From: Gemmatimonadaceae bacterium
GTDB taxonomy: Bacteria > Gemmatimonadota > Gemmatimonadetes > Gemmatimonadales > Gemmatimonadaceae
DNA length: 64,000 nucleotides
Direction: 5' to 3'
NCBI GenBank assembly: GCA_025934775.1
Contig: JAICWO010000005.1
Location: forward strand, 233,275 to 297,274
Every line of letters begins with the position of its first letter. The first letter of the stretch is position 1. This document shows, one piece after another, positions 53,850-61,901 of the stretch. Position numbers and translations under genes: made by a program. The notes beneath the pieces were generated by a model, which did not search any database, was not told the origin of the DNA, and worked only from the letters and a program-made list of their open reading frames with translations.

Positions 53850-55274
53850 ATGACCGATACTCGTCGCGAGAAGGACCCGCTCGGGCCGCTCGACGTCCCG
53901 CAGGATGCGCTCTACGGCGTGCAGACGGTGCGCGCACAGCAGAATTTTCCGATCAGCGGCCTGCGCCCGCTCGAGCCGTTCGTCGACGCCCAGGTCTGGA
54001 TCAAGAAGGCCGCGGCGCTGACGCACAAGGAGACGGGCCGCCTCGACGCCAGGCGCGCCGACGCGATCATACGGGCCGCCGATGAGGTCATCGGGGGCGC
54101 CCACCGCGACCAGTTCATCGTGGATCCGTACCAGGCGGGCGCCGGCACGTCGCACAACATGAACGTGAACGAGGTGCTCGCCAACCGCGCCAACGAGCTG
54201 CTCGGCGCCGAGCGCGGAACGTACTCGCCCGTGCATCCGAATGACCACGTCAACATGGCGCAGTCGACGAACGATACCATCCCGACGAACATTCGCCTCG
54301 CGTGCCTGGCGCAGCTCCAGCCGCTCACGGCCGCGTTCGAGTCGCTCCGCGATGCGTTCGCGGCGAAGGGCAGAGAATTCGACGACATCGTCAAGGCCGG
54401 CCGCACGCACCTCCAGGATGCGATGCCCATTCGCCTCGGCCAGGAGTTCACCGCATACGCGGGCTCCATGGCGCGCGGCATCAAGCGCGTGCGCGAGGCG
54501 GCCGATTATCTGCGCGATCTCGGCATTGGCGGCAGCGCCGTCGGGACTGGAGTCACGGTCGAGCCGGAATATCCGGCGCTGATGAACAAGCACTTGAAGG
54601 AGATCACCGGTCTCGATCTGCGGATCGGACAGGATCGCGTTCAGCTCATGCAGAGCATGGGCGATGTCGCCGGGTTCAGCGCGCAGCTTCGCGTGCTCGC
54701 GATCGATCTGAGTAAGATCGCGAGTGACCTGCGCCTCATGGCGATGGGGCCCCGGACCGGCATCGACGAGCTCCGTCTCCCCGCGGTGCAGCCGGGTTCC
54801 TCGATCATGCCGGGCAAGGTCAATCCGTCGATCCCGGAGATGGTCAACCAGGTGTGCTTCCAGGTGATTGGCCTGGATACCACGGTCACCGTCGCGGCGG
54901 AGCACGGGCAGCTCGAGCTCAACGTGATGATGCCGGTGATCGCGTTCAACGTGCTGCTGGCAATGCGAATCCTGACCAACGCGGCGACCGTACTGACGGA
55001 GAAGTGCGTGAAGGGGATCGAGGCGAATCGCGAGATGTGCGAGTACTGGGTGGAACGCTCGGCAGCGCTCGCAACGGCGCTCGCGCCCCAGATCGGCTAC
55101 GCCAAGGCCGCGGAGATCAGCAAGGCGTCGGTGAAGGAAGGCGTGCTCATTCGCGATCTCGTGAAACGCGAGAAGCTGCTCCCCGAGGACGAGATCGACG
55201 ACGTGCTCGACCTCAAGAAGATGACGGAGATCGGCGTGCCGGGCGGCAAGCATGGAGCGGCAGCGGCTGGCTGA
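53850..55274 (+). CDS. aspA: Aspartate ammonia-lyase
   Basis: A 474-residue fumarase/aspartase-superfamily enzyme. KDPLGPLDVPQDALYGVQT at the start and QAGAGTSHNMNVNEVLANRA (95-114) are the aspartase versions of these motifs; fumarases read SGTQSNMN. The superfamily signature GSSIMPGKVNP is at 316-326. It interconverts aspartate with fumarate and ammonia. There is no ribosome site; the start lies on the end of a -10-like box, suggesting a leaderless transcript. The Rrf2 regulator follows after 42 bases. Confidence 0.93.
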   Translation: MTDTRREKDPLGPLDVPQDALYGVQTVRAQQNFPISGLRPLEPFVDAQVWIKKAAALTHKETGRLDARRADAIIRAADEVIGGAHRDQFIVDPYQAGAGTSHNMNVNEVLANRANELLGAERGTYSPVHPNDHVNMAQSTNDTIPTNIRLACLAQLQPLTAAFESLRDAFAAKGREFDDIVKAGRTHLQDAMPIRLGQEFTAYAGSMARGIKRVREAADYLRDLGIGGSAVGTGVTVEPEYPALMNKHLKEITGLDLRIGQDRVQLMQSMGDVAGFSAQLRVLAIDLSKIASDLRLMAMGPRTGIDELRLPAVQPGSSIMPGKVNPSIPEMVNQVCFQVIGLDTTVTVAAEHGQLELNVMMPVIAFNVLLAMRILTNAATVLTEKCVKGIEANREMCEYWVERSAALATALAPQIGYAKAAEISKASVKEGVLIRDLVKREKLLPEDEIDDVLDLKKMTEIGVPGGKHGAAAAG

Positions 55275-55316
55275 TTCGGCTCACCGATCCGGCGCGCGGA
55301 GGCTAGATTTCAGATC

Positions 55317-55811
55317 GTGCGAATCACCACTCTCGCCGAATACGGCGTCATCTGCGCGCTACACCTCGCGCGCCGTGTGGCCGAAGGGCCGATCACCGGG
55401 CGCGAGATCGCCGAGCTGGAGCGGCTGCCTTCGGATTACGTCGAGCAGATTCTGCTCCGGCTCCGCCGCGCGGAGATCGTGCGCAGCACGCGCGGCGCGC
55501 GCGGCGGATACGCGCTGGCTCGAGCGGCCGACGAGATCTCGATCCGCGATGTGATCGAGGCGTCTGAAAGCACGACGTTCGATCTCCACTGTGTGTCGCA
55601 TCCCGTCGGCGAGGAGCGCTGCTCCTCCGCGCACAACTGCAGCATTCGTCCAGTCTGGATGCTCTTGCAGCAGAAGATCGACGACGTGCTCGAGGGGGTG
55701 AAGCTCGCCGATCTGCTCGCCGAGGAGAGCGAGGTGCGGACGCGCGTCGGACTTCCAGGCGCTCCGGCCGTCGCGGCAGACGCACGCCTGCTCCCGGTCC
55801 TGCAGCCGTAA
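55317..55811 (+). CDS. Rrf2-family transcriptional regulator with Fe-S-type cysteines
   Basis: A 164-residue regulator. Winged helix: MRITTLAEYGVICALHLAR, ITGREIAELERLPSDYVEQI and RSTRGARGGYALAR. The sensor loop has Cys92, Cys102 and Cys108, the three-cysteine arrangement of IscR/NsrR-type [Fe-S] proteins. It would sense iron-sulfur status or nitric oxide. The start is GTG 55317 in an unremarkable context. Targets unknown; the erpA gene at 36222 is one candidate. Confidence 0.9.
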   Translation: MRITTLAEYGVICALHLARRVAEGPITGREIAELERLPSDYVEQILLRLRRAEIVRSTRGARGGYALARAADEISIRDVIEASESTTFDLHCVSHPVGEERCSSAHNCSIRPVWMLLQQKIDDVLEGVKLADLLAEESEVRTRVGLPGAPAVAADARLLPVLQP

Positions 55812-55814
55812 GCG

Positions 55815-56369
55815 ATGCCGCTCTTCGCGCGGTGGCGGGCCGAGCGCGACCTTCAGCGTAAAGCGGCGAGCTACGTCGCGACACTTTTTCGTGATCCCGA
55901 TCCAGCCGATGTGCAGTGGCTCGCGTCCAACGCGACGCGCGGAGACATGGATCACGCCGCGTGGGAGCTGCGCTACGCGCGCCGGGCGCTCGGCCTTATC
56001 GCGGCGCAGCGCGACGCGCTCGACGATCGCACCGCGTCCGTGGCGGCTCGCGAAATCGCCGATGCGATGCGCAAAGATCCGAACGTCGCCGCCGACATGC
56101 GGGAGACGGCGGAGCGTCAGTTCAACGCGCGGCTCAGCGCCTACCGCGACGGGCTCGCCGCTCGCGCCGGTGCGGCAACCGCGACGCGGATGGGGCAGAC
56201 GCTGTTCGCCTTCTCCGGCGGGAGCTTTCGCCGCGAGGACGAGAACATTCAGCGCGCCGGCGAGCTGCTCGCAACGTATCTCGCCGAGGCCAATTCCGCG
56301 CTGCGCGCGACGTTTGGTGCGGCCGCGCTGCCGGAGCACCTGCCGCCGAGCGCGCTGGTCGGCCGGTAG
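55815..56369 (+). CDS. Hypothetical helical protein
   Basis: A 184-residue Arg/Ala-rich soluble protein, three bases after the Rrf2 stop. It is predicted mostly helical, with WELRYARRALGLIAAQRDALDD, ASVAAREIADAMRKDPNVAADM and GELLATYLAEANSALRATFG in separate helices. No signal, metal site or known family is visible. Coupling to the Rrf2 gene suggests co-transcription. The hairpin at 56390-56430 follows its stop. Confidence 0.65.
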   Translation: MPLFARWRAERDLQRKAASYVATLFRDPDPADVQWLASNATRGDMDHAAWELRYARRALGLIAAQRDALDDRTASVAAREIADAMRKDPNVAADMRETAERQFNARLSAYRDGLAARAGAATATRMGQTLFAFSGGSFRREDENIQRAGELLATYLAEANSALRATFGAAALPEHLPPSALVGR

Positions 56370-56389
56370 GGCGGACGTGCGGCCCAGTT

Positions 56390-56430
56390 GAAGAAACGGC
56401 CCATCGCCGCGTGGCGATGGGCCGTTCTTC
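56390..56430. terminator. Bidirectional hairpin terminator after tRNA-Leu and the helical protein gene
   Basis: GAAGAAACGGCCCATCGCC (56390-56408) pairs with GGCGATGGGCCGTTCTTC (56413-56430) with one bulged A and a GCGT loop. On the minus strand the GC-rich stem is followed by TTTCTTC, suitable for ending the tRNA-Leu transcript. Confidence 0.75.
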
Positions 56431-56437
56431 ACATCAG

Positions 56438-56521
56438 TGCCGAAGGTGGGACTCGAACCCACACGGGCGTACGCCCACTGCGCCCTGAACGCAGCGCGTC
56501 TACCAATTCCACCACTCCGGC
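56438..56521 (-). tRNA. tRNA-Leu (anticodon CAG)
   Basis: An 84-base class II tRNA. Acceptor GCCGGAG pairs with CTTCGGC, discriminator A. The D-arm has GTGGTGGAATTGGTAGAC. The anticodon stem CTGCG/CGCAG encloses TTCAGGG with anticodon CAG. A long variable arm (TGGGCGTACGCCCG) and T-arm GTGGGTTCGAGTCCCAC follow. CCA is not encoded. Confidence 0.97.
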
Positions 56522-56653
56522 GAGAGCACAGAAAGCTAGTGGAGCGGGCTGCCCCGGTCAACGTATCATGTGTTGCTGCCGTCACATGGCGTATCTAACT
56601 TGCGACACCGCGCGAGCCGAGCCGCGCCGCCACGTTTCGTCAGCACCGCGCAG

Positions 56654-57136
56654 ATGGCCAAGCCCGCGACGCCAGAAAAGCACGAGAACGAGATCCAGTC
56701 GATCGCGCGCAACAAGCGCGCGCGCTACGACTATCACATTCTCGATACCTGGGAAGCCGGCATCGTCCTCAAAGGCACCGAGGTGAAGTCCCTGCGCGAG
56801 GGCAAGGCCAACATCAGCGACGCGTACGGCATCATCAAGGACGGCGAAGCCTACCTGCTCAACCTGCACATTTCCCCGTACGAGCGCGGCGGCTACTCGA
56901 ACCATGAGCCCGAGCGGACCCGAAAACTGTTGCTCCACCGCAAGGAAATCCGTCGTTTGATCGGGGCGGTGGAGCGCGAGGGACTGACCCTCATCCCGCT
57001 CGAGCTCTACTTCAAGAACGGAGTGGCGAAGGTGGCATTGGCGCTGGGGAAGGGCAAAAAGCTGCACGATAAGCGCGAGACCGAGCGCGCACGCGACGCG
57101 GAGCGCGAGATGTCGCGCGCGGTACGGTCGCGATGA
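56654..57136 (+). CDS. smpB: SsrA-binding protein SmpB
   Basis: A 160-residue tmRNA partner for ribosome rescue. SIARNKRARYDYHILDTWEAG, VLKGTEVKSLREGKANISDAY, NLHISPYERGGYSNH and RTRKLLLHRKEI are hallmark segments, and the basic C-terminal tail (GKGKKLHDKRETER) enters the decoding centre. ATG 56654 is the family start; upstream frame has no homology. The stop overlaps the amidase start (ATGA). Confidence 0.96.
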   Translation: MAKPATPEKHENEIQSIARNKRARYDYHILDTWEAGIVLKGTEVKSLREGKANISDAYGIIKDGEAYLLNLHISPYERGGYSNHEPERTRKLLLHRKEIRRLIGAVEREGLTLIPLELYFKNGVAKVALALGKGKKLHDKRETERARDAEREMSRAVRSR

Positions 57137-58383
57137 TCGTCGGCGCGCTCGTGGCCCTGCAACTCGTCGCCGCGGCGCGGCCGCTCGTGATTCGCGACGC
57201 GAATCACGCGGTTCGCGTCCCGACGGTCGCCTCGACGAGCGGTCCGATGGTCAGCGCCGAGCGCCTGGCGTCAGTGATGCCGCTTTCCGTGCACCACGAC
57301 TCGGCGGCGTCGTACACGCTCGAGCTCTGGGGTGCGACGCTGCAGGTGAACGCCGGCCTTCCCATCGTCCGGATCGGAGACTCGGTGCGTCAACTGGCGG
57401 CGGCGCCCGCGGTCGAGCATGGGAAGCTCCTGCTGCCGCTGCAGATGATCTCCGACGTATTTCCCGCGGTGGTGCCGAACACACGGTGGGATGCGGACAG
57501 CGGCCAACTCGTCATCTTCGCCGGATCGCTCCCCGCGCGCGCGATCGCGCAGTCGTCGGGCGACGTCTCCGGCGCTCCGCGCGAGCCGAGACTGGAATCG
57601 CGCGCGAGCGACGCGGCGCTCCCCGCGATCCCGATAAAGTCGGGGCGTCGTCTCGTGATCGTGGACGCGGGACACGGCGGCGTCGATAACGGGATGTCCG
57701 GCCCCATCGGGGGCGGTCCCCGGATCTATGAGAAAAACATCACGCTGCAGGTCGCGATGAAGCTCGGCGAGCAACTGCGCGCTCGCGGTCTCGACGTGGC
57801 GTACACGCGCACCACCGACACGCTGATCGCGCTCGACGATCGCGGTCGCATCGCGAATCGCGACGGCGGCGATCTGTTCATTTCCATTCACGTGAACGCC
57901 GCCAACCCCAACTGGAAGGATCCCGGCGCGGCGCGCGGCTTCGAGACCTACTTCCTGTCCGAGGCGAAGACGGAAGATGCGCGGCGCGTGGAGAAGATGG
58001 AAAACTCCGCGGCGCAGTACGAGGACGGCTCGAAGACGGACGTTGGCGATCCGCTCAGCTTCATCGTGAACGACATGAAGCAGAACGAGCACCTCCGCGA
58101 GTCGAGCGACCTGGCCGCCACGATCCAGCAGCGACTTCGGCCGGTCGAGCCGGGGCCGAGCCGCGGCGTGAAGCAAGCGGGTTTCCGCGTGCTCGTCACG
58201 GCATACATGCCGGCGGTGCTGGTCGAGATCGGGTTCGGCACCAATCCGCGCGACGCGGCGTTCATCGCCGACCCCGACCGGCAGCGCGAGCTCGCATCGG
58301 CGATCGCCGACGGCGCGGTGGAATACCTGCAGCGCTACGAGCGGCGGGTCACGGCCGGCGCGGCGACGGATCGCGAGCGGTGA
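57133..58383 (+). CDS. N-acetylmuramoyl-L-alanine amidase (amidase_3)
   Basis: A 416-residue exported cell-wall hydrolase. The N-terminal hydrophobic segment (MIVGALVALQLVAAARP) is a signal. An AMIN- or copper-amine-oxidase-N-like beta region follows (about 40-140). The catalytic domain has VDAGHGGVDNG with zinc His, the Glu of YEKNITLQ, SIHVNAANP with zinc His, and the catalytic Glu of VEIGFGTNP. It cuts the amide bond between MurNAc and L-Ala. It overlaps smpB and pyrD by four bases each. Confidence 0.92.
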   Translation: MIVGALVALQLVAAARPLVIRDANHAVRVPTVASTSGPMVSAERLASVMPLSVHHDSAASYTLELWGATLQVNAGLPIVRIGDSVRQLAAAPAVEHGKLLLPLQMISDVFPAVVPNTRWDADSGQLVIFAGSLPARAIAQSSGDVSGAPREPRLESRASDAALPAIPIKSGRRLVIVDAGHGGVDNGMSGPIGGGPRIYEKNITLQVAMKLGEQLRARGLDVAYTRTTDTLIALDDRGRIANRDGGDLFISIHVNAANPNWKDPGAARGFETYFLSEAKTEDARRVEKMENSAAQYEDGSKTDVGDPLSFIVNDMKQNEHLRESSDLAATIQQRLRPVEPGPSRGVKQAGFRVLVTAYMPAVLVEIGFGTNPRDAAFIADPDRQRELASAIADGAVEYLQRYERRVTAGAATDRER

Positions 58384-59330
58384 CGCCCGACCCGGCGCTC
58401 CGGATCGACGTACTAAAACTTCAATTCAATAATCCTATCGTCCTCGCCGCCGGCACGGCCGGCTACGGCGAGGAGCTGGCGGGCGTCGTGCGGCTCGACG
58501 CCGTCGGGGGATTCGTCACCAAGGCGGTGTCGTGCGATCCGCGGCAGGGCGCGCCGCCGCCGCGCGTCGCCGAATTCGACGGGGGGATGATCAACGCCGT
58601 CGGACTCGCGAACCCGGGGCTCGACGCCGTCTGTCGCGACCACCTGCCATGGCTCGCCTCGCACGTTCCGGCGACGCGGAAGCTGGCGAACGTCGTCGGG
58701 TTCACGGTCGGCGAGTACGCCACCGTGGTCGCCGGCCTCGAGCGCGCGCTCGGCGCGAACGCGGCCGCCCTCGACGCATTCGAGCTCAACGTGAGCTGTC
58801 CGAACACCAAGGCGGGCGGACTCGAGTTCGGCGCCGATCCCGCCGCGCTGCGTGCCGTGGTCGAGGGCGCACGCCGGGAGACGCTGCGGCCGCTCTTCGT
58901 CAAACTCTCGCCGACGCTGCCGAACATCGCCGACGCGGCACGCATCGCCGCCGACGCGGGCGCTGACGCGATCAGCGTCGTGAACACGATCCCCGGCCTC
59001 GCGGTCGATGTCGACCGCCGTCGGCCCGCGCTCGGCTTCGGGACCGGCGGCGTGAGCGGGCCGGCGATTCTGCCCGTTGGCGTCCTCGCGACGTGGAAGG
59101 TTCGCCAGGCCGTGTCGCTGCCGATCATGGGCATCGGCGGCGTGGCGACGGCGAGCGACGCGCTTCAGTATGTCATCGCTGGCGCCTCGCTCGTCGGCAT
59201 GGGCACGGCGGCGATGCGGGACCCCCGTGCGCCGGAGCGGATCGTGCGTGATCTTTCATCGTGGTGCAAGGCGCACGACGTGTCTCGCATCATGGACTTG
59301 ATCGGCACTCTCGAATGGCCGCGCACGTGA
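58380..59330 (+). CDS. pyrD: Dihydroorotate dehydrogenase, class 1B type catalytic subunit
   Basis: A 316-residue FMN enzyme of pyrimidine synthesis. NPIVLAAGTAGYG, GFVTKAVSCDPRQG and NAVGLANPG bind substrate and FMN. The catalytic base is Cys140 in NVSCPNTKAGG, which marks class 1 rather than class 2. IMGIGGVATASDALQYVIAGAS (two parts: IMGIGGVATASDAL and VIAGAS) binds the FMN phosphate. GTG 58380 overlaps the amidase stop. No pyrK electron-transfer gene is adjacent. pyrF follows in overlap. Confidence 0.93.
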   Translation: MTPDPALRIDVLKLQFNNPIVLAAGTAGYGEELAGVVRLDAVGGFVTKAVSCDPRQGAPPPRVAEFDGGMINAVGLANPGLDAVCRDHLPWLASHVPATRKLANVVGFTVGEYATVVAGLERALGANAAALDAFELNVSCPNTKAGGLEFGADPAALRAVVEGARRETLRPLFVKLSPTLPNIADAARIAADAGADAISVVNTIPGLAVDVDRRRPALGFGTGGVSGPAILPVGVLATWKVRQAVSLPIMGIGGVATASDALQYVIAGASLVGMGTAAMRDPRAPERIVRDLSSWCKAHDVSRIMDLIGTLEWPRT

Positions 59331-60067
59331 GCACCACCCCCATCATCGCCCTCGATGTTCCCGCGCCCGAAGGTGCGCTGGAGCTCGTGTCGCATCTCGG
59401 CGATCGCTGTCGGTTCTACAAGGTGGGCAACGAGCTGTTCACCGCGGCGGGGCCGGGGATCGTCCGCGAGCTCCGCGCGCACGGATGCGACGTCTTTCTG
59501 GATCTCAAATTTCACGATATTCCGAACACCGTCGCGGGCGGCGTGCGCAACGCCGCGGCACTCGGCGCCCGTCTCGTGACCGTGCACGCGGCGGGTGGCC
59601 TGCCCATGCTCCGCGCCGCGGTCGATGCTGCCGGCGGCTCCTGCGGGGTGCTCGCGGTGACGCTGTTGACCTCGCTCGATGCGACGGAAGCGGCCCGGGC
59701 GTGGGGCCGCGACGAGCGCCAGTTCTCCGTCCCGGACGAGGTGCTGCGTCTGGCCGATCTCGCGATGCGGGCCGGCGTGCACGGCGTGGTGTGCAGCGGC
59801 GCCGAAGCGGCGGTGGTGCGCGACCGCTATGCGGGACAGCTCGCGACGCTGGTCCCCGGCGTGCGTGCGACCGCCGGCGCGACAGACGATCAGCGCCGCG
59901 TCGTGACGCCGGAGCAGGCGGCCAGAGCGGGCGCGAGGTACGTCGTGGCTGGGCGTATGGTGACCGCGGCGCCGGATCGGCTTGCCGCGATGGATGCGCT
60001 GCTGGCCAGACTTGGACAGGCGGGGGATCGTGCGGACGAGACAATCGCAACCCGTCCCCTTGCTTGA
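59327..60067 (+). CDS. pyrF: Orotidine 5'-phosphate decarboxylase
   Basis: A TIM-barrel enzyme of about 246 residues that makes UMP. N-terminal TTPIIALDVPAP, FYKVGNELF with substrate Lys, the catalytic DLKFHDIPNTV tetrad segment, VTVHAAGG and the C-terminal VPGVRATAGATDDQRR and VVAGRMVTAAPD phosphate site are intact. GTG 59327 gives the four-base overlap with pyrD seen throughout the region; ATG 59315 is the longer alternative. It closes the pyrimidine pair; ribosomal genes follow. Confidence 0.94.
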   Translation: MSTTPIIALDVPAPEGALELVSHLGDRCRFYKVGNELFTAAGPGIVRELRAHGCDVFLDLKFHDIPNTVAGGVRNAAALGARLVTVHAAGGLPMLRAAVDAAGGSCGVLAVTLLTSLDATEAARAWGRDERQFSVPDEVLRLADLAMRAGVHGVVCSGAEAAVVRDRYAGQLATLVPGVRATAGATDDQRRVVTPEQAARAGARYVVAGRMVTAAPDRLAAMDALLARLGQAGDRADETIATRPLA

Positions 60068-60101
60068 ACTTACTGTCCTGGTTACTGTAAGAGTCTGGCC
60101 G

Positions 60102-60107
60102 TAAAAT
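60102..60107 (+). promoter_or_regulatory. Possible -10 box for the rpmJ-rpoA ribosomal operon
   Basis: TAAAAT is placed 28 bases before the rpmJ GTG, in the short gap after pyrF. A TGGTTA at 60079-60084 is a weak -35 at 17-base spacing. The call rests on position and the near-consensus hexamer. Confidence 0.35.
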
Positions 60108-60135
60108 CTACAGTTCTGCATTGTCCGGAGCGCCT

Positions 60136-60252
60136 GTGAAAGTTCGCACAAGCGTGAAGCCGATTTGTGAGCACTGCAAAGTTGTGAAGCGCAACGGCGT
60201 GACTCGCATCATCTGCAAGCGCAACCCCAAGCATAAGCAGCGTCAGGGCTAA
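60136..60252 (+). CDS. rpmJ: 50S ribosomal protein L36
   Basis: A 38-residue protein beginning at [22 protein letters not shown] with a following [19 protein letters not shown]. Cys11, Cys14, Cys27 and His33 form the zinc-binding pattern of the C+ form of L36. A CCGGAG ribosome site lies about six bases before the GTG. It is the first gene of the ribosomal group here; infA, its frequent neighbour, is absent. rpsM follows after two bases. Confidence 0.96.
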   Translation: MKVRTSVKPICEHCKVVKRNGVTRIICKRNPKHKQRQG

Positions 60253-60254
60253 CT

Positions 60255-60632
60255 ATGGCTCGTATTGCTGGCGTCGATCTCCCGCGCGACAAGAAGGTCG
60301 AGATCGGACTGACTTACATCTACGGCATCGGTCGGCACGCCGCCCAGGAGATTCTCCAGAAGGCGGGCATCGATGCGTCGCTGCGTATTCGCGATCTGAC
60401 GGACGCGGACGTGAACAAGATCCGCGGTGTCATCGAGCGCGATCACAAGGTGGAAGGCGCGCTGCGCACCGAGACGGCGATGAACATCAAGCGATTGATG
60501 GATATCGGCTCGTATCGCGGCATTCGGCATCGTCGCGGTCTGCCGGTTCGCGGCCAGCGCACGCACACGAACGCCCGTACGAAGAAGGGTCCGCGTCGCG
60601 CGATCGCAGGCAAGAAGAAAGTCACCAAGTAG
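60255..60632 (+). CDS. rpsM: 30S ribosomal protein S13
   Basis: A 125-residue ribosomal protein. [21 protein letters not shown] and [13 protein letters not shown] at the start, [20 protein letters not shown] at the rRNA-binding site, and the basic tail [18 protein letters not shown] are standard. It contacts the 30S head and P-site tRNA. Order rpmJ-rpsM-rpsK-rpsD-rpoA is the common alpha-operon arrangement. Confidence 0.98.
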   Translation: MARIAGVDLPRDKKVEIGLTYIYGIGRHAAQEILQKAGIDASLRIRDLTDADVNKIRGVIERDHKVEGALRTETAMNIKRLMDIGSYRGIRHRRGLPVRGQRTHTNARTKKGPRRAIAGKKKVTK

Positions 60633-60656
60633 TCATTTTCGAGAACACATTCAGTT

Positions 60657-61034
60657 ATGGCGACTGGGAAGAAGGCAAAGCGGGTCGTGGAAGCAGAAGG
60701 CGTGGCGCACATCAGTGCCACCTTCAACAACACGACGATCACGATCACGGACACGCACGGCAATGCGGTCTCCTGGGGCTCCTCCGGCAAAGCCGGGTTC
60801 AAGGGGTCCAAGAAGAGCACCCCATTCGCCGCGACCGTGGCGGCCGAGCAGTGCGCTCGCGAGGCGTTGGGCCTTGGTGTCAAGCGCGTCCACGTGCGTG
60901 TACAGGGTCCCGGATCGGGCCGTGAATCGGCGATCCAGGCACTGGCCACCGCCGGGCTGCAGGTCAAGTCCATCAAGGACGTGACGCCGATCCCGCACAA
61001 CGGCTGCCGTCCTCCCAAGCGTCGGAGAGTCTGA
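60657..61034 (+). CDS. rpsK: 30S ribosomal protein S11
   Basis: A 125-residue ribosomal protein of the platform. [34 protein letters not shown] and [14 protein letters not shown] are diagnostic, and the C-terminal [18 protein letters not shown] is complete. It follows rpsM by 24 bases. Confidence 0.98.
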   Translation: MATGKKAKRVVEAEGVAHISATFNNTTITITDTHGNAVSWGSSGKAGFKGSKKSTPFAATVAAEQCAREALGLGVKRVHVRVQGPGSGRESAIQALATAGLQVKSIKDVTPIPHNGCRPPKRRRV

Positions 61035-61037
61035 GCA

Positions 61038-61673
61038 ATGGGTCGCTACACCGGGCCGAGCTGCAAGCAGTGCCGGCGTGAAGGAACCAAGCTTTTCCTG
61101 AAGGGCACCAAGTGCTTCACGGAGAAGTGCCCCGTCGAGCGTCGTCCGTACGCTCCGGGTCAGCACGGGCAGAACACCGCGCGTCGCCGCAAGTCGTCGG
61201 AGTACTCCAAGCAGCTCCGCGAGAAGCAGAAGATCAAGCGCATCTACGGCGTGAGCGAGCAGCAGTTCCGCAACACGTTCGAGAAGGTGTCCAAGCTGCC
61301 GGGGATCACCGGCCACAACCTTCTCGCGGCACTCGAGAGTCGCCTGGATAACATGGTGTACCGCATGGGCTTCGCCGCGAGCCGTAAAGCCGCGCGTCAG
61401 CTCATTCGCCATCGCCATGTCGAGGTGAACGGCAAATCGGTGGACATCCCGAGCTATGCCGTCACTCCGGGCGAGGAAGTGAAGCTGCGCCAGAAGTCAC
61501 GCGAGATCACGGCGGTCATGGCCGCCATGGATCAGGCGTCACGCGGCGCGGCGCTGTCGTGGCTCGCCGTCGACAAGGACACGTTCAGCGGCCGGATGCT
61601 CGAGCGTCCGTCGCGGCCGAACATTCCGATCGCGGCGCAGGAGCAGTTGGTCGTCGAGTTGTACTCGAAGTGA
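61038..61673 (+). CDS. rpsD: 30S ribosomal protein S4
   Basis: A 211-residue ribosomal protein. The N-terminal zinc form is present (CKQC near residues 9-12, then CFTEKC). KSSEYSKQLREKQKIKRIYG follows, and the S4 RNA-binding domain (SRLDNMVYRMGFAASRKAARQLI in two halves, RHRHVEVNGK) is intact. It is the usual translational repressor of the alpha operon. A 228-base gap with a dispersed palindrome separates it from rpoA. Confidence 0.98.
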   Translation: MGRYTGPSCKQCRREGTKLFLKGTKCFTEKCPVERRPYAPGQHGQNTARRRKSSEYSKQLREKQKIKRIYGVSEQQFRNTFEKVSKLPGITGHNLLAALESRLDNMVYRMGFAASRKAARQLIRHRHVEVNGKSVDIPSYAVTPGEEVKLRQKSREITAVMAAMDQASRGAALSWLAVDKDTFSGRMLERPSRPNIPIAAQEQLVVELYSK

Positions 61674-61698
61674 TCTGAACGCGCGCAAGCGCGATCAG

Positions 61699-61783
61699 GT
61701 CATCCCGAGCGAGCACAGCGAGTCGAGGGATCTGGGCGCGTTGAGCAACGAGCCCAGATCCCACGACTGACGCTCGGGATGAC
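61699..61783. repeat. Interspersed nested palindrome between rpsD and rpoA
   Basis: GTCATCCCGAGCG (61699-61711) and its exact reverse complement CGCTCGGGATGAC (61771-61783) enclose a second inverted pair, GGATCTGGGC (61728-61737) with GCCCAGATCC (61752-61761). The sequence style (GTCATCCCGAGCG, GAGGGATCT) is that of interspersed palindromic elements found between genes in several phyla. It interrupts the ribosomal operon without coding change. Confidence 0.75.
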
Positions 61784-61901
61784 ACTCAGGCCGTCGAAGT
61801 AGGTCGGGACCCTTACTCCCATTCGGGTCTGCCGCGCGTAAGGGGCGGGGCAGAACGATGCCGAGGCGAATCTCGGCAAGACCGCAGGCAACGAATCTCA
61901 C

